From Saururus chinensis (lineage: Eukaryota > Streptophyta > Magnoliopsida > Piperales > Saururaceae), in contig CP141142.1 of the NCBI GenBank assembly GCA_035235625.1, positions 25,616,995 to 25,680,994 of the forward strand: DNA of 64,000 nucleotides, in the 5' to 3' direction. The notes below the pieces were generated by a model, which searched no databases, was not told the DNA's origin, and was given only the letters and a program-made list of their open reading frames with translations. Every line of letters starts with the position of its first letter. Position 1 is the first letter of the stretch. The position numbers and the translations under genes were made by a program. Below, piece after piece: positions 43,007 to 55,560 of this stretch.

Positions 43007-43594
43007 CTACCAACATGCCTGCTTGGGAGAAAGCTTCTTCTGCATAGTAAAGTAGCTTGTGGCTACACTGTCTATCTGGACAAGGAACTTCGCTCCCAGC
43101 AAGTAATGCCTCCAAGTTCTAAAGTAGTGGACGACCGTAGTCATCTCCTTCTCGTGGACTGAATACCTCTGTTCGATCTCGTTGAGCTTGCGGCTCTCAT
43201 ATGCAACATGGTGATTGGATTGAATCAGCACACCTCCAATCGCCCAATCAGAAGCATCAGTTTGCACCTCAAAGGGTGCATCATACTCAGGAAGTTTGAG
43301 CACAAGCTCGGAGGATATCACCTCCTTCAGCCGCTCAAAAGCTGTTTGGCATGCCTCAGCCCAGAACCAAGGCATGTCTTTCTTCAGAAGGTCGGTCAAC
43401 ACTGCTACCTTCTTCGAGTAGTTCCTAATGAATCTCCAGTAGTAGTTCACGAGTCCTAAGAATGATCTCAGCTCTCTCACCTTAGTTGGGACTGGCCACT
43501 CTGCGATGGCCCTGACCTTCCACCCATCCATCCTTACACTTCCCTCTGCTATGTAATGCCCAAGGAACTCGATCTTTGTCTGTGCAAAAGGCAC
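43007..43594 (-). pseudogene. Gypsy RT end and RNase H remnant
   Basis: 195-codon frame: [45 protein letters not shown] (RNase H catalytic Asp) and [23 protein letters not shown]. The frame differs from the upstream RT fragment (43549-43968), so a frameshift lies near 43560-43600. Confidence 0.88.
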
Positions 43595-43968
43595 TTCTTG
43601 AACTTTAGAAACAACTTCTGCTCCCTTAGCCTTTCCAGCACAATCCTAAGATGACCAACGTGCTCAACCAAGGAAGCATTGTATATCACAATGTCGTCAA
43701 AGTAGACAACCACAGACCGATCCAAGTAGGGTTTGAAAACATCATTCATCAGCGTGCAAAAGGTGGCTAGTGCATTTGTCAAGCCAAAGGGCATGACCAG
43801 AAACTCAAACAGCCCATAGCATGTCAACATCGTTGTCTTTGCCTCATCGCCCATAGCAATGCGCACCTGCCGATAACCCGACCTGAGATCCAACTTGGTG
43901 AAATAGGAAGCCTTCACCAAGCGGTTGAACAAGTCAGCCACTAGAGGGACTAGATATTTGTTCTTCAC
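43549..43968 (-). pseudogene. Gypsy reverse transcriptase palm/fingers remnant
   Basis: 139-codon frame: FTKLDLRSGYRQVRI, the catalytic box VVVYFDDIVIYNAS (YFDD in place of the common YLDD or YVDD), and [20 protein letters not shown]. Good conservation over its length indicates a moderate age. Confidence 0.88.
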
Positions 43969-44349
43969 AGTGATCTAATTCAATGCTTAATAATATACAC
44001 ATAAATGTAAGGAATCATCTGCTTCCGCTGAAAAAGGATTGGGGCTCCAAAGGGAGCCTTAGATGGTCAGATGAAGCCCGCCTTCAATAGCTCGTCAAGT
44101 TGTTGCCTGAGTTTTGCTAACTCTGGTGGAGCCATGCGATAGGGGGCCCAGGCTGGAGGGCGAGCCCCTGGCATCAACTCAATAGCATGATCCATAGCAC
44201 GTCATGGTGGGAGGGTTTGCAGCAACTCAGGTGGCACACCGTCCGCAAACTTACTCAACAACTTCTCCACCTTCTCTGGAATGTCCACGGTTATGTTCTC
44301 AGCTTCGACCATCATGACCAAGTAGATCTATGGCCCCGTTCAAGGCCCT

Positions 44350-44700
44350 TCATAAGCTGAAGGGCAGACACATCTCTGTCTCGCCTTTGTTCTCAGCAAC
44401 AAAGCAAGGGATCCTCTCGTGGCCAATGAGAATGCCCCTGAGATATGGCATCACAGACACCATAGCCATCCTCATGAAGTCCAGCCCAAGTATCAACTCA
44501 AAGTCATCCAAGGGAGCAACGGTGAAGTTAACTCTGCCCGTCCATTCACCAATCCGCACCAGAATGTCATGGACAACTCCAAAGACTAGGGTTGCCTCTG
44601 AGTTAACTGCCTTGATCCGGGCTTGAGCCTTCTCCGTCTTCAGACCCCAAGCCTTCACACACTTCTCTGCTAGGAATTGTGAGCAACACCTGTGTCAACC
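44350..44700 (-). pseudogene. Gypsy aspartic protease remnant
   Basis: LVDTGVAHN just downstream (about 44690) is the protease active site (DTGAxH-like), followed by AVNSEATLVFGVVHDILV and PLDDFELILGLDFM, the conserved ILGxDW-like end. Broken by a stop. Confidence 0.75.
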
Positions 44701-44705
44701 AGCAC

Positions 44706-45071
44706 TCACACTGGTTGTTTGTCCAGAACGGCCTCAACATATATCAGCCCGCCATGATCTAACTTCTCCTTTTGGATAGCACTCACAATCTGCATGGGGT
44801 TCATACGGGCAGTGACCTCCTCTTCCGAAGAAGAGTCGTTCTCAACAACAGCAGCGTTTAGCTTCTCCCTCGTCGGGCACTCCTTAGCGTGGTGAGGGCC
44901 TTGGCAAATGAAGCAAGCTATCCGCTTGGATTTTTTGGGTTCATCCTGCTCACTGTGCTTGCCCTTAAACTCATTCCTGCATGCCTCACCATTCTGCCTG
45001 CGACCACCTCTAGAGGAAGAAGGCCCTTTGTCACGTTTCTGCATGGTTGGTTCTGACTTGTAGTCAACCAA
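44706..45071 (-). pseudogene. Gypsy nucleocapsid (CCHC) region
   Basis: 121-codon frame: basic SSSRGGRRQNGE stretch, then IACFICQGPHHAKECP, a CX2CX3HX4C zinc knuckle typical of plant chromovirus gag, then the linker into protease. Confidence 0.82.
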
Positions 45072-45079
45072 CCTTTCAG

Positions 45080-45806
45080 ATGCTATGATGGATGAGGGGA
45101 GGTCCCGTACGTTCTATCTTTGCAATTCATTCTGTGCCTAATTCTGGAGACTAGTCAAGAAGTTGAATAACTTGTCCTCCTCTATCATGTGCTTGATGTC
45201 CAAGAGGAGGGACTGGAATTGCTTCACATACTCCCTGACCGTCCCTGTTTACCTCAATTTCCTGAGAGAGTCTCATGCAACCCACACCGTGTTCATGGGG
45301 AGGAATTGCTCCTTGAGTTCCTTCTTCATCATCACCCAAGTCTAGATAGGGGGACGCCCAGCAACAGCATCATCTTCCAGCCTGGTTCACCACCAAAGAT
45401 TGGCATCTCCTGAGATATACAAGCTCGTCACCATAACCTTCTCTTTGTCCGAGGTATGGGTGATCACAAAGAACTGGTCCATATCCCAAATAAAGTTTTC
45501 AATATCCTTAGCACTCCGTGAGCCAGAGTAGGATTTCAGTTCAGGAACCTTCACTTTCTTCATAGACTTCCTTGTCTTTGATCTAGTTTCTACCTCCATT
45601 GCTGAAAGGGCCGAGTTCAAAACAGCCTGCTCAAGCAACGCTATTTTGTCTGTCAGCTCTTGAACCTTCCCTACAGTTTCAGCCCTCAAATCCTTCAAGT
45701 AATCCGTAGTGGCTGCCATGTCCGCAACCAGCGAACTAAATCGGGGAACCCCTCCTACAGAAGTACCTTGTCCAGACTCATCTGCATAGGCAATGATCTC
45801 TACCAA
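45080..45806 (-). pseudogene. Gypsy gag capsid remnant
   Basis: 45387-45806 encodes a coiled-coil-like start (AETVGKVQELTDKIALLEQAV) and the retrotransposon gag domain (VPELKSYSGSRSAKDIENFI, then DANLWW). The continuing capsid sequence to 45080 is in other frames with stops. Confidence 0.8.
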
Positions 45807-46056
45807 GGAGAGATGCCAGTCGAAGGCACCAATGCGATCCTAGACAGATCACAGGGAGGCCTGGACTTCGGCCAGCATCCCATTAGCCATCCTCAAAGCG
45901 TCATACTTCGCCTCAACATCTGTAAGGCACTACAACATGGAGCCTGTCATGGTGGTACCTCGTCGGTCCGCAATAAGGAAGGAATACCCAGGTCCTTCCT
46001 CGCCAAATTCCCTTCAAACGTACCTAGTTCATTGGGATCCTGACAATGGAACCAAC

Positions 46057-46848
46057 TGTCACAGGCGCAGAGCTTTGCCTAGCATTCACACCTGTGATGG
46101 CCTAACTACAGAATGCAGCCAGCAGCCTACTCTTGCGACCTTCCCTTTCATATGTGCAAGGGAAACAAACAATTAGCCAACACAGCCGTCTCTGGTGCAA
46201 AGGGCTCCACCCAGTGCTATGTAAACTCAGCCCGTCGGTTACAATGGCAGGGAGAGGGCAGGGGCTGATCCACTAGGTCACTGCTCAATCTCTCAAAGCT
46301 TTCTCTGGTTCGTCCTCACCAAGTTTCTATCAACCATGGCCGCCCCATCCTCTCCCCTTATATAGACTCAGCCTTGGCTGGTCCGTATCGCGCTAGGAAT
46401 ACAATAGCCCAACCCATGTATACAAGAGTCCCTCCCTATTCCAACTCTCCCAGCCCAATAGGGGCGTCCCACCACAAATCAGGAAACTAAGAGTCCGTCT
46501 TCAGCTAGGAGTCCAGCGCCTAGCTGCCTTCTAGAGTCGATCCGTCCAGGGAAACTTGTGTATCACCTCCTACCCGCTGCAAGACTGCATTCTAGTGGCC
46601 TTAGGAATCGTCCCAAAGGGGTTATGGCGCCCAGCACGCCATCTAGAGTCCTGCCCGCGCAAGGTCTTTGCCTTAGCCTGCTCCGCAAGGCGAGTGCGCA
46701 TCCAAAACCGCTGCCATGCTGCTCCAAGCATCCATCCATGCCCAAGGGGCTGCTTAGGCTGTCCGTCGCCCAGGCTAACTTGGTTGTTCGCTGCCAAGTA
46801 TAGGGAGTAGATGCCCCATTCTCTATGCAAAAAGTGGAGGGGCTAATA
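46057..46848 (-). repeat. Gypsy 5' LTR (right)
   Basis: 792 bp. Starts TGTCACAGGC; ends CTAATA, where the partner has CTAACA. It contains a TATA-like cccttatatagactcag block, shared with the left LTR near 40980, on the plus-strand face. GC-rich ORFs inside are by-products. Confidence 0.9.
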
Positions 46849-47117
46849 GTTAGTAACTAGTAGGAGTGTGAAATGCAGGGAAGATGAAGGTCCAAAAGGA
46901 GCAAATGCCACCATTTTATATATAATTTCCCTAGATGAGAATGGAAGGATGAAAGCATCATCATCAATTGGCTATTTTGGAAAAACTCCAGTACCAAAAC
47001 ATAATCGAAGGTAATATCATCTCATAAATTATCATTGAACTGATTACACCTAACTTATAATTGTTGGGCTCATTCTAATTTGTATATAAATATATTCCTT
47101 AATTAATCAGTTTAGAT

Positions 47118-47470
47118 GTGGAGGTACGTGTGAATTATGAGCACAACATGTATGAGGAGGATGGTGATTTTGAATTTGTCAAAGAACCGAAGGTAGTTCT
47201 ACTTGGGCAAGAGTTTAGGGATAAGGAATCTCTGAAGCTACATGTACACAAGTTTGTTATGAACAATAACTTTGAGTTTATGGTATTATATTCAAATAAA
47301 TCTTGACTCACAATTGTGTGCAATGTGTCGGGCTGTCCATCGAGGTTACATGCAGTGATAACTAATCATTGTAGTGTATTCAAAGTGAAGGCTATGAACA
47401 ATGTTCATACATGTAGGAACCAATCTTTGGAGGGGATCACAAACAAGCAAAATCAGGTATTATTGTTGAC
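47118..47470 (+). pseudogene. MULE DNA-binding region
   Basis: MYEEDGDFEFVKEPKVVLLG, then a segment like the MuDR N-terminal zinc region: QEFRDKESLKLHVHKFVMNN, a TGA at 47304, then in the same frame CNVSGCPSRLHAV and VHTCRN. The Cys and His pattern of the WRKY/GCM1-type finger is kept. Confidence 0.75.
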
Positions 47471-47599
47471 TTTGTTGTGAAACTCCTTAGGCAACATGTT
47501 GCTTATACTCCAAAGGATATTCAAATTGATGTTGATTTGGAGTATAAAGTGAAGATGAAGTATTCGAAGGTTTATAGGGCCAAGGTGGTGGCTTTGTAA

Positions 47600-48181
47600 C
47601 AGGTTAAGAGGATTTTTATGAGTCATTATACAATGATTTCGATGCCTATTTATATAAGTTGGAGATGGCAAATCCAGGCACCTCAACTGCTCTCCAATAC
47701 CATAAAGCAGAGAAGACCTTTGAGAGATGTTTTGTTTCATTTGGAGCAGCCATAGAGAACTTCAAGAAGTACATGCAAAGGGTTATATGTATAGACAACA
47801 CCTTCTTGAAAGGAAGGTACAAAGGGACTTTTTTTATGATATCCACTGTGGATAGTGATAACTATATATACCCACTTGCTTGTGCTATCGGAGAATGAGA
47901 TAATAATGATATATGGGGTTGGGTCCTTGCACATTTGGAAACTCAGCTTGGTTATTTAGAGGGTCTTGTGATAGAGCAATAATATCACAAGTTGCTAAAT
48001 GTTTCCATATGTCGTACATGGATATTGTGTATTTCACATATCTCACAACATGTTTTCACATTTCAAAGATAGAGGTTTGAACAATAACTTCCTCAGGGTA
48101 GACAAGGCAACTAGGGTGGAGACATATATCGGAGAAAGGCTATCATTGAGGAGAAAAGCCCCAAGGCCCACAAATGGTTAA
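47600..48181 (+). pseudogene. MULE transposase core
   Basis: 47659-47898: ANPGTSTALQYHKAEKTFER, then VICIDNTFLKGRYKGTFFMI, carrying the first catalytic Asp of the MULE DDE domain, then YPLACAIGE. A stop follows at 47896-47898, and the next codons read on in frame (IWGWVLAHLETQLGYLEGL). After further damage 47999-48181 has YVVHGYCVFHISHNMFSHFKD, the conserved C/H helix. Confidence 0.85.
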
Positions 48182-48490
48182 CATAAATTCATAAGGCAAA
48201 GTGGGTTAGTTCATACTTTCCATTGAGGAGAACAACATTGTCATTTCCAACCCATGTGAGGTCTTCAATGGAATGATTATGAAGTAGCGACACTTCCCCA
48301 TTGTTATGATTACTGAGGCTATCCATTTGAAGGCTTAAGAGATGTGGTAAAAACATGAATTTGAGGAAGACAATTGGTCAGGCTACCTGACAAATTTGCC
48401 AAACATAAGATTTAGAAGTGTAATAAGTAGGAAGAGGTATGATGTGCTATCCCATAAGTGGCCAAGAGGTATTAACTAGGTCCAAAAGAT

Positions 48491-48880
48491 ATGATGATCA
48501 GGTCGACCTTCTATCAAAGACTTGTACTTGTGGAAAGTTTTAGCATGTGGAGTTGCCTTGTGAAATATGTTGGAGGCATGTGGTCAATAGAGACTGAATT
48601 ATGTAGAGTATTAATCTCATTTCTACAAAATGAAACATATAGACAAATCTATAGCAAGGCAGTATATCTAGTCCTCGAACAAAAAAGATGGGAGACTCCT
48701 GATGATGTGGAGAACCTTAAGTTGAGGCTTCCCAAGAAGAAGGCACAACCGGGAAGGATTAAAAAAAAGCAGATACTTTCTCAAGGTGAAGAAAAAAAAA
48801 GTACAATATCGTAAGTGCAAACAGTATGGTCACTATCATATTACTTGTACTACGATTATGGGAGAGGATCATGCCGAATG
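48491..48880 (+). pseudogene. MULE C-terminal SWIM finger and zinc knuckle
   Basis: Near 48515-48575 the plus-strand frame gives KTCTCGKF, a TAG where Gln is expected, HVELPCE: a SWIM-type zinc finger with a C-to-T nonsense. 48600-48814 gives ETYRQIYSKAVYLVL and a basic KKKAQPGRIKKKQ tail. A CKQYGHHYITC knuckle follows after a frameshift near 48800. Confidence 0.7.
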
Positions 48881-48900
48881 CTGAGGTCCATCTCACCCCC

Positions 48901-51498
48901 CACCTCCACCTCCTCCTCCTCATACAGATCATACAACTTATATATAAGGCTCAAAGCTAGTCAACAAGCAGGGGGATAAAGTAGATAGGAGGAAGCTCAA
49001 GCCAAGTCTAGTTGTAGAAAAGCTCATCCCTCTAACTACAAAGAGGAAGAAAATAATGAAAATGAGAGATGTGGCTGAGATCAATGCTTGTACAAATCAG
49101 CCCACATGTGCAAGTGAACAATAGAAGAGGGAAACTTTTAGTTGGGAATCGGCCATTTGTGGTACACATTCGATTTATGGAAAACTCCCAACTAAGAGGG
49201 ATTCGATAGTGTATCATTTTTTGATACAATGTGGGTAGATATTTTGTGTGATTAAATTTTGTTACATATAACTTATGTATAGGAAGGTTTTGCTTGTACA
49301 TGACAAGTACACATAAAAATTCATACCAATGTAATATTATTGCCCTTTATTTTGTAAATTTGAATGATTGTAACATGATCATAATACTTGTAGCAAAATG
49401 TTCCTTTGATCAATTTGTATTGAATGTTAAAGATTGCATATTCTTTGTCTTAAATGTTAATGACTGCAATTTTTTATATTGCATATAGTGCAACTTGTAT
49501 TATTGAATTTTCTATCTTAGTTGTTGTATGTTGTACTTTTGCTTATTGCACAGCTGACTTGAATCTGGTTTCTTGCTTCTTGTAGATATGGCGATTCTCT
49601 TGTTGTTTGACTAAGGAGGTAGTTTTTGGTAATAACTTCTTCAAATACACCCAAGGCCTACAATTGGATTGCTTAAAGGGGATCGGTCAACCTCTAGTCC
49701 TGATAAGGAAATTCTTTAGTGATCATTTCTCTATCTAAGTACTTTCATTAGTGGTTCTTTTAGTTCTCCTTGTTCATGCAAATCTGATGTCAAAATATTC
49801 TTTTTCCTTATATAGGAGCACTTTGGAAGAAAGGTGGATGTTGCAAGAGATGAATTGAAGAAACTCTTTTAGTTATCAAAGGTATTGTTACATAAGCTCT
49901 TCTTTATTGGAACTTATAGATATTAATTATCTTAATTCTCTTCATTTTATTTTTTTTGTAAAAGATGATTTTTTTTCTAGAAATGTGCAGCAAAGATTTC
50001 TAGAAATAGTGTTGTTTACCATGGAGGCAATATGCCCATCTTGAAATCTACTACTTTTTCCTAAGTTGGCACATCCTCTATGTAAGTGTATTTTCTTTGT
50101 TTTTTTGTCTAGTTTAGCTACTTCTTCAAAACTATTTAATGTATTTGCAATAAAAAAGTTGAAGAATAGATGTGGTATTTGGCTCCTCTTGTTTGCTAGA
50201 AGAGCCTTAGACTAATGATTCGCTTACCCTTTGCATAACATGTCTCCAATCATGGTCCTCTATGTCAATCTGGATCTATAATCTCCTGCCTCTTCTCTTG
50301 AGAGATACTTGATGTCATGTGGGCCAAAAGGGGATGCACAAAAGGGACTAGATGTTCAACACATGTGCCCTTATGAATATTACTTTAAATGATGAGGCCA
50401 CTATCTACCCTTCATGTCACATGTTGTGAACTTACCTGCTTAACTGGTAGGTCTTTTGTAGGTTGAAGGTGGTACTAGTCCATGGTGGTGACTAACATAA
50501 AGAGGAGTTTATAGCCCTGACTTCTATGAGAGAAAGCTTACAACCTTAGATGGTAGGGTCAAGAGCGGGATCACTTCATCCATGTTCATACTATTGAAAT
50601 CAATTCAGCTATAATGGGTGCAGCTCAAGCCAAAGAGTCCAAAAACTATCTACGTAGATTGATAGCACTTTATTGAAATATCATCTTAGTTTCCAAGCCC
50701 TCAATTAATCCTTGAATCTCATATTATAGTTCCCAATAGTCATCCACATTCAACTAGTTCGTCATTGAGAAAAAAATATTCCAACAGAGCTTAAGACAAT
50801 GATATTGCTCATCACAGCGCATGACGAGGAGGTTGTCAACTTCTTAAATGTTTGGCACTAATAACTTTTCCTAGTAAGTTTTTATGAATGTTGAGGGTTT
50901 CTTTTCTTTCAATTGGAACTCCTTATGCGGCCACCAGAAAGAAGTTTATTTTAAAAAATTGTCTTAAAATATTCAATTTTATGAGGCTTTCAATTTAGTT
51001 ATTATATGATCTTGTATAGTGATCACAAATTAAACAAAGGTACAAAGTTGCAATTAACTGGGTCATGAAATTTTTGGAAAGTCTCTGACATTGTAATATA
51101 CTTTACGGAGTGTATTCTTTTGAGTTCTTGCATAATTGCCTATCCTACTCACTCACATTCCCTGGCCTATAATATCATTATCACCTGCTTTAACATGGTT
51201 TAAATTTAATGTTTGCCCAAAACTATACTTTCTTTAACAATAAAAGGATTTGGAAAAAACATGTTTAAAACAAGAGCCACGAATGTTACGCAACAAACAA
51301 AGTATGTTCTATCACTGTAATGAATTCTCATAAGCCATAACAAGCAACCTAATAAAGCCCATGCTAAAAGAATCCATAGTTATGTACTATCAAGTCATAT
51401 GTACAAGTGAAAGTCAATGCATTACGTCAATAGTTGTAATTTTTTATTTGATTTTTAATTTTGTAGTGTTTTGTCATCAAATAGCCAAATGAGGAGAT
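48901..51498 (+). other. Non-coding; possible exon-like scraps and internal region of LTR element
   Basis: No intact gene. Three short open stretches with AG/GT edges occur at about 49635-49735 (NFFKYTQGLQLDCLKGIGQP), about 49817-49881 (EHFGRKVDVARDELKKLF) and about 49981-50093 (KCAAKISRNSVVYHGGNMPI). I cannot assign them to a family. The stretch from about 51300 resembles the sequence preceding LTR B and ends in a weak polypurine tract. Confidence 0.3.
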
Positions 51499-52600
51499 TG
51501 AAAGAGATTGTGAGGCATATGTATTGTCATTGACTAATTTCAATGATTAAAACTATGTCGAAACTTCAAGTATGTTTTTAGTCTTAGGAACTAGAGTTAG
51601 TTGTGGTCGAGTCAGATTTGGAATTCATTGACTTGAAAAATAGGACCAGATATGTTCTTATCAATCAAAGCTAAAGACTAAGAGCGTTGAAGGGAAAAGA
51701 GATGAATTTTGTACACACTAGCATACACAATTCAATTAGATTAGCTTAGAATGAGTGAATTAAGTGAATTTGGGAATTTTTGACCGAAGTAGGGTAAAAC
51801 AATCAAAAAATTGTCCAATGGATCGATCCCTGCAAAATGCACTCGACCAATCGATCAAATGGCACTTGAATGAGGCCTTTGCAAATTTAAGATGAGAGTT
51901 TATCGATTAATCGCCAGATTTATAGATCGATCGCTAGTAGTGTCGTGTACTAGTTAAATCATGAACAATTGATCATTGTTTGAAACACTTGATCGTTGTT
52001 TGTTATGGTTGCCTATTTTAAGCCTTTCTAGAAGAGATTTTATTTCTAATCAAAATCAAACTCTTAAACTGACTTATTGTACTATTTAAAGGCAAGTAAA
52101 TCACAAAAATAAAGTGAGGAGAGATCCTTTTGCATTATTTTCCAAGAGAAGATCATCCTTGAGCTTCAAGCTTATGATTTCATTAAGACACACAATTGAA
52201 AGAGAAAATTCTCACACACAATTCAAAGAGGAGTTACAATAAAATCTTCAAAGGAGTTAGAGAGGATCAGGGCCAATGTCAAAGAACAAGAGGAACTTGT
52301 TGTTATGGCTAGAAGGAAACAAAGACAAAACAAGAAAAAAAAAAGTTTCAATTGCTTGAGGGAGAAAACTTAAAGGCCAGCAACGAAAGGAATTTATTGA
52401 AGATCTAAGTAAAAGTGAGTTTTTGGGTTAGAGTCAAACAAAGGTTGGTGGTTTGTTTCTGTTTATGTAGTGTCATACTATCTAAAAGAAGTCTCTCTTG
52501 ATCTTCACTCATAAAATTGATTTGAGTCTAAACTTGATGTCTACATAATTTAAAAATAGAGAATTGCAACATTAAGCAAAATAAAATCAAATTGAACTTC
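51499..52600 (+). repeat. Copia-type LTR family L, copy A
   Basis: Starts TGAAAGAGATTGTGAGGCAT after gaggagat, a degraded polypurine tract, and aligns with copy B from 56078. Shared blocks include aggcatatgtattg, aaggccagcaacgaaagg-like sequence and gttggtggtttg. The right edge is approximate. Confidence 0.6.
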
Positions 52601-54770
52601 ACTCTCCTTGGTGTATTCTTCTCTTCGTTAAGGTATATTGACCACAAATCATATTACTTTTCAACTTAAAAGAAAATTATCTCATTTTAGTCTTAAGAGC
52701 TAAATATATAAAAAACAAAACAAAGCAAATTACAAACCAAACAAAAGCCACACTATTTTTTTGTGTTTTTATCATTTCTATTTTTTTCATTCAAAACATA
52801 TGAATAAAATCAAAATAAAAATAAAGTAAAATAAAGTGAAAACTAAGGCATGCGTGTCCCAAAAAATAGAAAGCACTCAATCATGGATAAATTAATTCAA
52901 TCTATTTACATAGAAATGACTAGTTCTTTAGCCTTGCATAGCCAACCTATCTTAAGGCAATATAAGGTGTTCTTTCTTATCTTTCCTAGTTGATCTTTCA
53001 ATGCTTGTAGATCAATCTTCCTCACCCACACTCTCTTCATCTTATGCTCATACACTTGGTGAGGTAAAGAGAGACTTCTTTGATATGAGTTGACTTAGGA
53101 GTTTTCATTCTAGTGGAGTCATAGCAATCAAATTAGAGGAACTAAACCTATACTTCTATTTACAATTCAATAAAAAAATACCTTGTAATATGCTTCAATG
53201 GTTGTAAGTTTTATCTATTTCAAAATTTTATTCAAATAAATTGTTCTCGTAAACGTGATGGGGAAAGGCTACCTACTTAGGTCGGCCTATGCCAGTGTTA
53301 AGCTCCCATCCTCTTGACATCAAGAAAAATGAAAAAAAAATATAAAGAAAAATAATGATGGAATTAGAGAGGATTCAGAAAAAATAAAGCCCTTGATGAA
53401 AAATATCATAACTCAAAAAAAGGCATGGCCATATTCATTATTGAGCTTTTAATTTTTTATATCTTTTTTAAAAGAAAATCTACATAGATTCCAGCTAAAG
53501 TGAGTTGAAAAATGAGAACTATTTCTCTACTAAGGTCTTAACAAAATTATCTCAATTGAATGAGTGATCTTGCAAGATTTATGATTAAAAGGGACATGAG
53601 TTAAAACATTTGTAGTTTATTTTAAAAATAAAATAAAAATTAAAATATCAAAATGTATAATTAAAAATTACCAACCAATGGAGTTGACTAATCTAAGGTA
53701 AGGTATGAATAAACATAATATGTGGATGCATTTAGATTAAAAGAGAATTATTGAAAATTTTGTCAAAATGAGATAAACATTACTTGTTTAGATATTCTTA
53801 TTTTTTTTTTGAGTTATGATGGTCAAAAAATTCTTATTTTGAAAACAAAAGTCTTTTTTTGACATATGGAATTTATTGGAATGTTTTCAAAGTTTTTAAA
53901 AATTTTTAAAATGAACAATCAAAACTTATCTATGGGTGCAATCGATCAATTGTTTGTTTCCTTTGTCACACCCAAACGTGTTGTTTCAAAATGACTAAAG
54001 CCCATTTAGCCCTCATTTCCACCTTAAATACTCCTATGTGGTGCAGAATGGTTTCTTAAGGCTATTTAGCTAGATTAGTGCAAAATAACATAATTTTTTA
54101 TCATCGATTTGCGTAATTTGTCTATGGCTAAGATATGACCTGCATCCAAAATTTAAATTCAGAGGGATTTTAACATCAATTTCAATGTTTTTGAACTAAT
54201 ATGATAGTTTCGAATGGCTAGATTTACATTTGTCTAAAGTTTCACCCGATTTGAACCATTAAAAACCGAGATTTCAATGTTTTTTCAAATCGGTTTTAAG
54301 AAAAGTCGTCAAATTAAGGTTTTTTAAAAATTGAGACTTTCTTGTCAAAATAGATTGCTCGAGTTATGAACTTTGTTCTAGACATTCATCTCTACTTTGT
54401 GTCAAAATTTGGAGTTAATAGGACAATAAAATTTTTAGTTTTCATTAAATTTCAAAAATTGAGCTTAAATTTTTTATTTCAATTTTTTTGAAATTCTAAT
54501 TTTACTTTAATGTCTTATGTTTTGTTCCTAGTTATGTTTAGCCCTAGGATTTAGAGCAAAGAAATAAAATATCATTTTTAGAACTGATTTGGCAGACCTC
54601 GAGGGTTCTAGTGCATTAGGGGATAGACTTAGGCCACTATGATGTGAGTGTAGTGTGGTCATGTTTCTAGCCTACCCACTATGAAGTGGGTAGAATAGAG
54701 ATTGTATTGGTTAGATTACTTTTAAACTATTTCTGCCTTGAATCAACCCATTTATCCTAGACTTGTTCAA
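52601..54770. other. AT-rich intergenic or transposon interior, nothing recognised
   Basis: Long A- and T-rich sequence with no conserved coding frame. Confidence 0.4.
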
Positions 54771-54779
54771 AAGTGGTAT

Positions 54780-55560
54780 TTGACCATTCATTTTGACGGA
54801 GAGGATGTTTTGGTTGGCATCGTTGGTGGCACAATAGTACGAGTCACTCCACATGTCATTACATATGTCATCTAATGCAAGCAATGAGCTTTATGCTATT
54901 CGGATTTTGGTTTATATGTTTTTTTGTCGAACAGTGACATCATTGGCCGTTTCTTTGGACTTCCATGTTGCCGAGACCTTGACACCTCACTCCTCGCACA
55001 TTCTATGACTGCATACTATCGCTTGCTTCATATGATAGTTCAATATGACATTTAGAGTGCTAGGAAGGAAAGAGTTGAACATATGTTGGCCTTGATATTA
55101 TTTCTTTTGTCAAAACCATACCTCGAGTTGGATTTGGCCTCTATTATCTTTGGATAGATTATGTCTTTTCTACATGGTCATACACATGACATGGTTCCAT
55201 ATCTATACATTTTATGTTGGATTTTCACCTTCATCAAACTAAGGACACCACGCACCAAGCCTACATTAGTTAGTATGGAACTGATTGGCATTGTGGAGGT
55301 TAGGAGAATGATGTCCAACACTAGGGGATAGGAGCAAGCAGCTTAGGAGGAGCAACATGAATAGCTGGAAGCACCTACTATAGTAGACAGACCTTATGCA
55401 CATTTGGCTTGACTTGTCACTTATGGTGAATTCATAGATTTTAGGTGGCAAAGAGATGCGACAAGGTTTTGCTCACCTTGGGCAAATGATTAGGGATTAA
55501 CAACCACTTTTTAACAATAGGGAGGGAAGGCTTTTAGATGATTATGATGCCCTAGGAGTT
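54780..55560 (+). pseudogene. Plant-transposon-protein-like fragment
   Basis: The plus-strand translation (with stops) reads IIGRFFGLPCCRDLDTSLLA, MTAYYRLLHMIVQYDI, RVEHMLALILFLLSKPYLEL and HDMVPYLYILCWIFTFIKLR. This resembles the putative plant transposon protein domain that occurs in non-autonomous plant retroelements. It lies upstream of a clear polypurine tract and LTR B, so it is probably the internal region of that element. Confidence 0.4.

Larger units (their letters stand above)
40721..46848 (-). mobile_element. Ty3/gypsy chromovirus retrotransposon, complete but decayed, nested in the MULE
   Basis: 6128 bp on the minus strand, with target duplication GTTAG at 40716-40720 and 46849-46853. 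LTRs are 40721-41469 (3' LTR) and 46057-46848 (5' LTR). Coding order from right to left is gag, CCHC knuckle, protease, RT, RNase H, integrase, chromodomain; RT before integrase defines Ty3/gypsy and the chromodomain defines a chromovirus. The polypurine tract is seen in reverse complement at 41470-41482 (ggcctcccccaa). A degenerate primer-binding region (gttggttccattgtcagg on the minus strand) adjoins the 5' LTR at 46056. Many stops and frameshifts make it non-autonomous. It is visibly richer in GC than its surroundings. Confidence 0.92.
39700..48900 (+). mobile_element. Mutator-like element (MULE) transposase region, decayed and split by a gypsy element
   Basis: Coding pieces in order: N-terminal domain (39712-40664), DNA-binding zinc region (47118-47460), DDE transposase core (about 47600-47990), CxxH segment (47999-48181) and SWIM/zinc knuckle tail (48491-48870). 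The gypsy insertion 40721-46848 separates the first piece from the rest. I could not identify terminal inverted repeats, so the element limits are unknown. Confidence 0.8.

Noticed and set aside
46556..46830. Several overlapping ORFs of 60-86 codons
   Set aside because: All lie in the gypsy 5' LTR; the GC-rich sequence leaves several frames open by chance.
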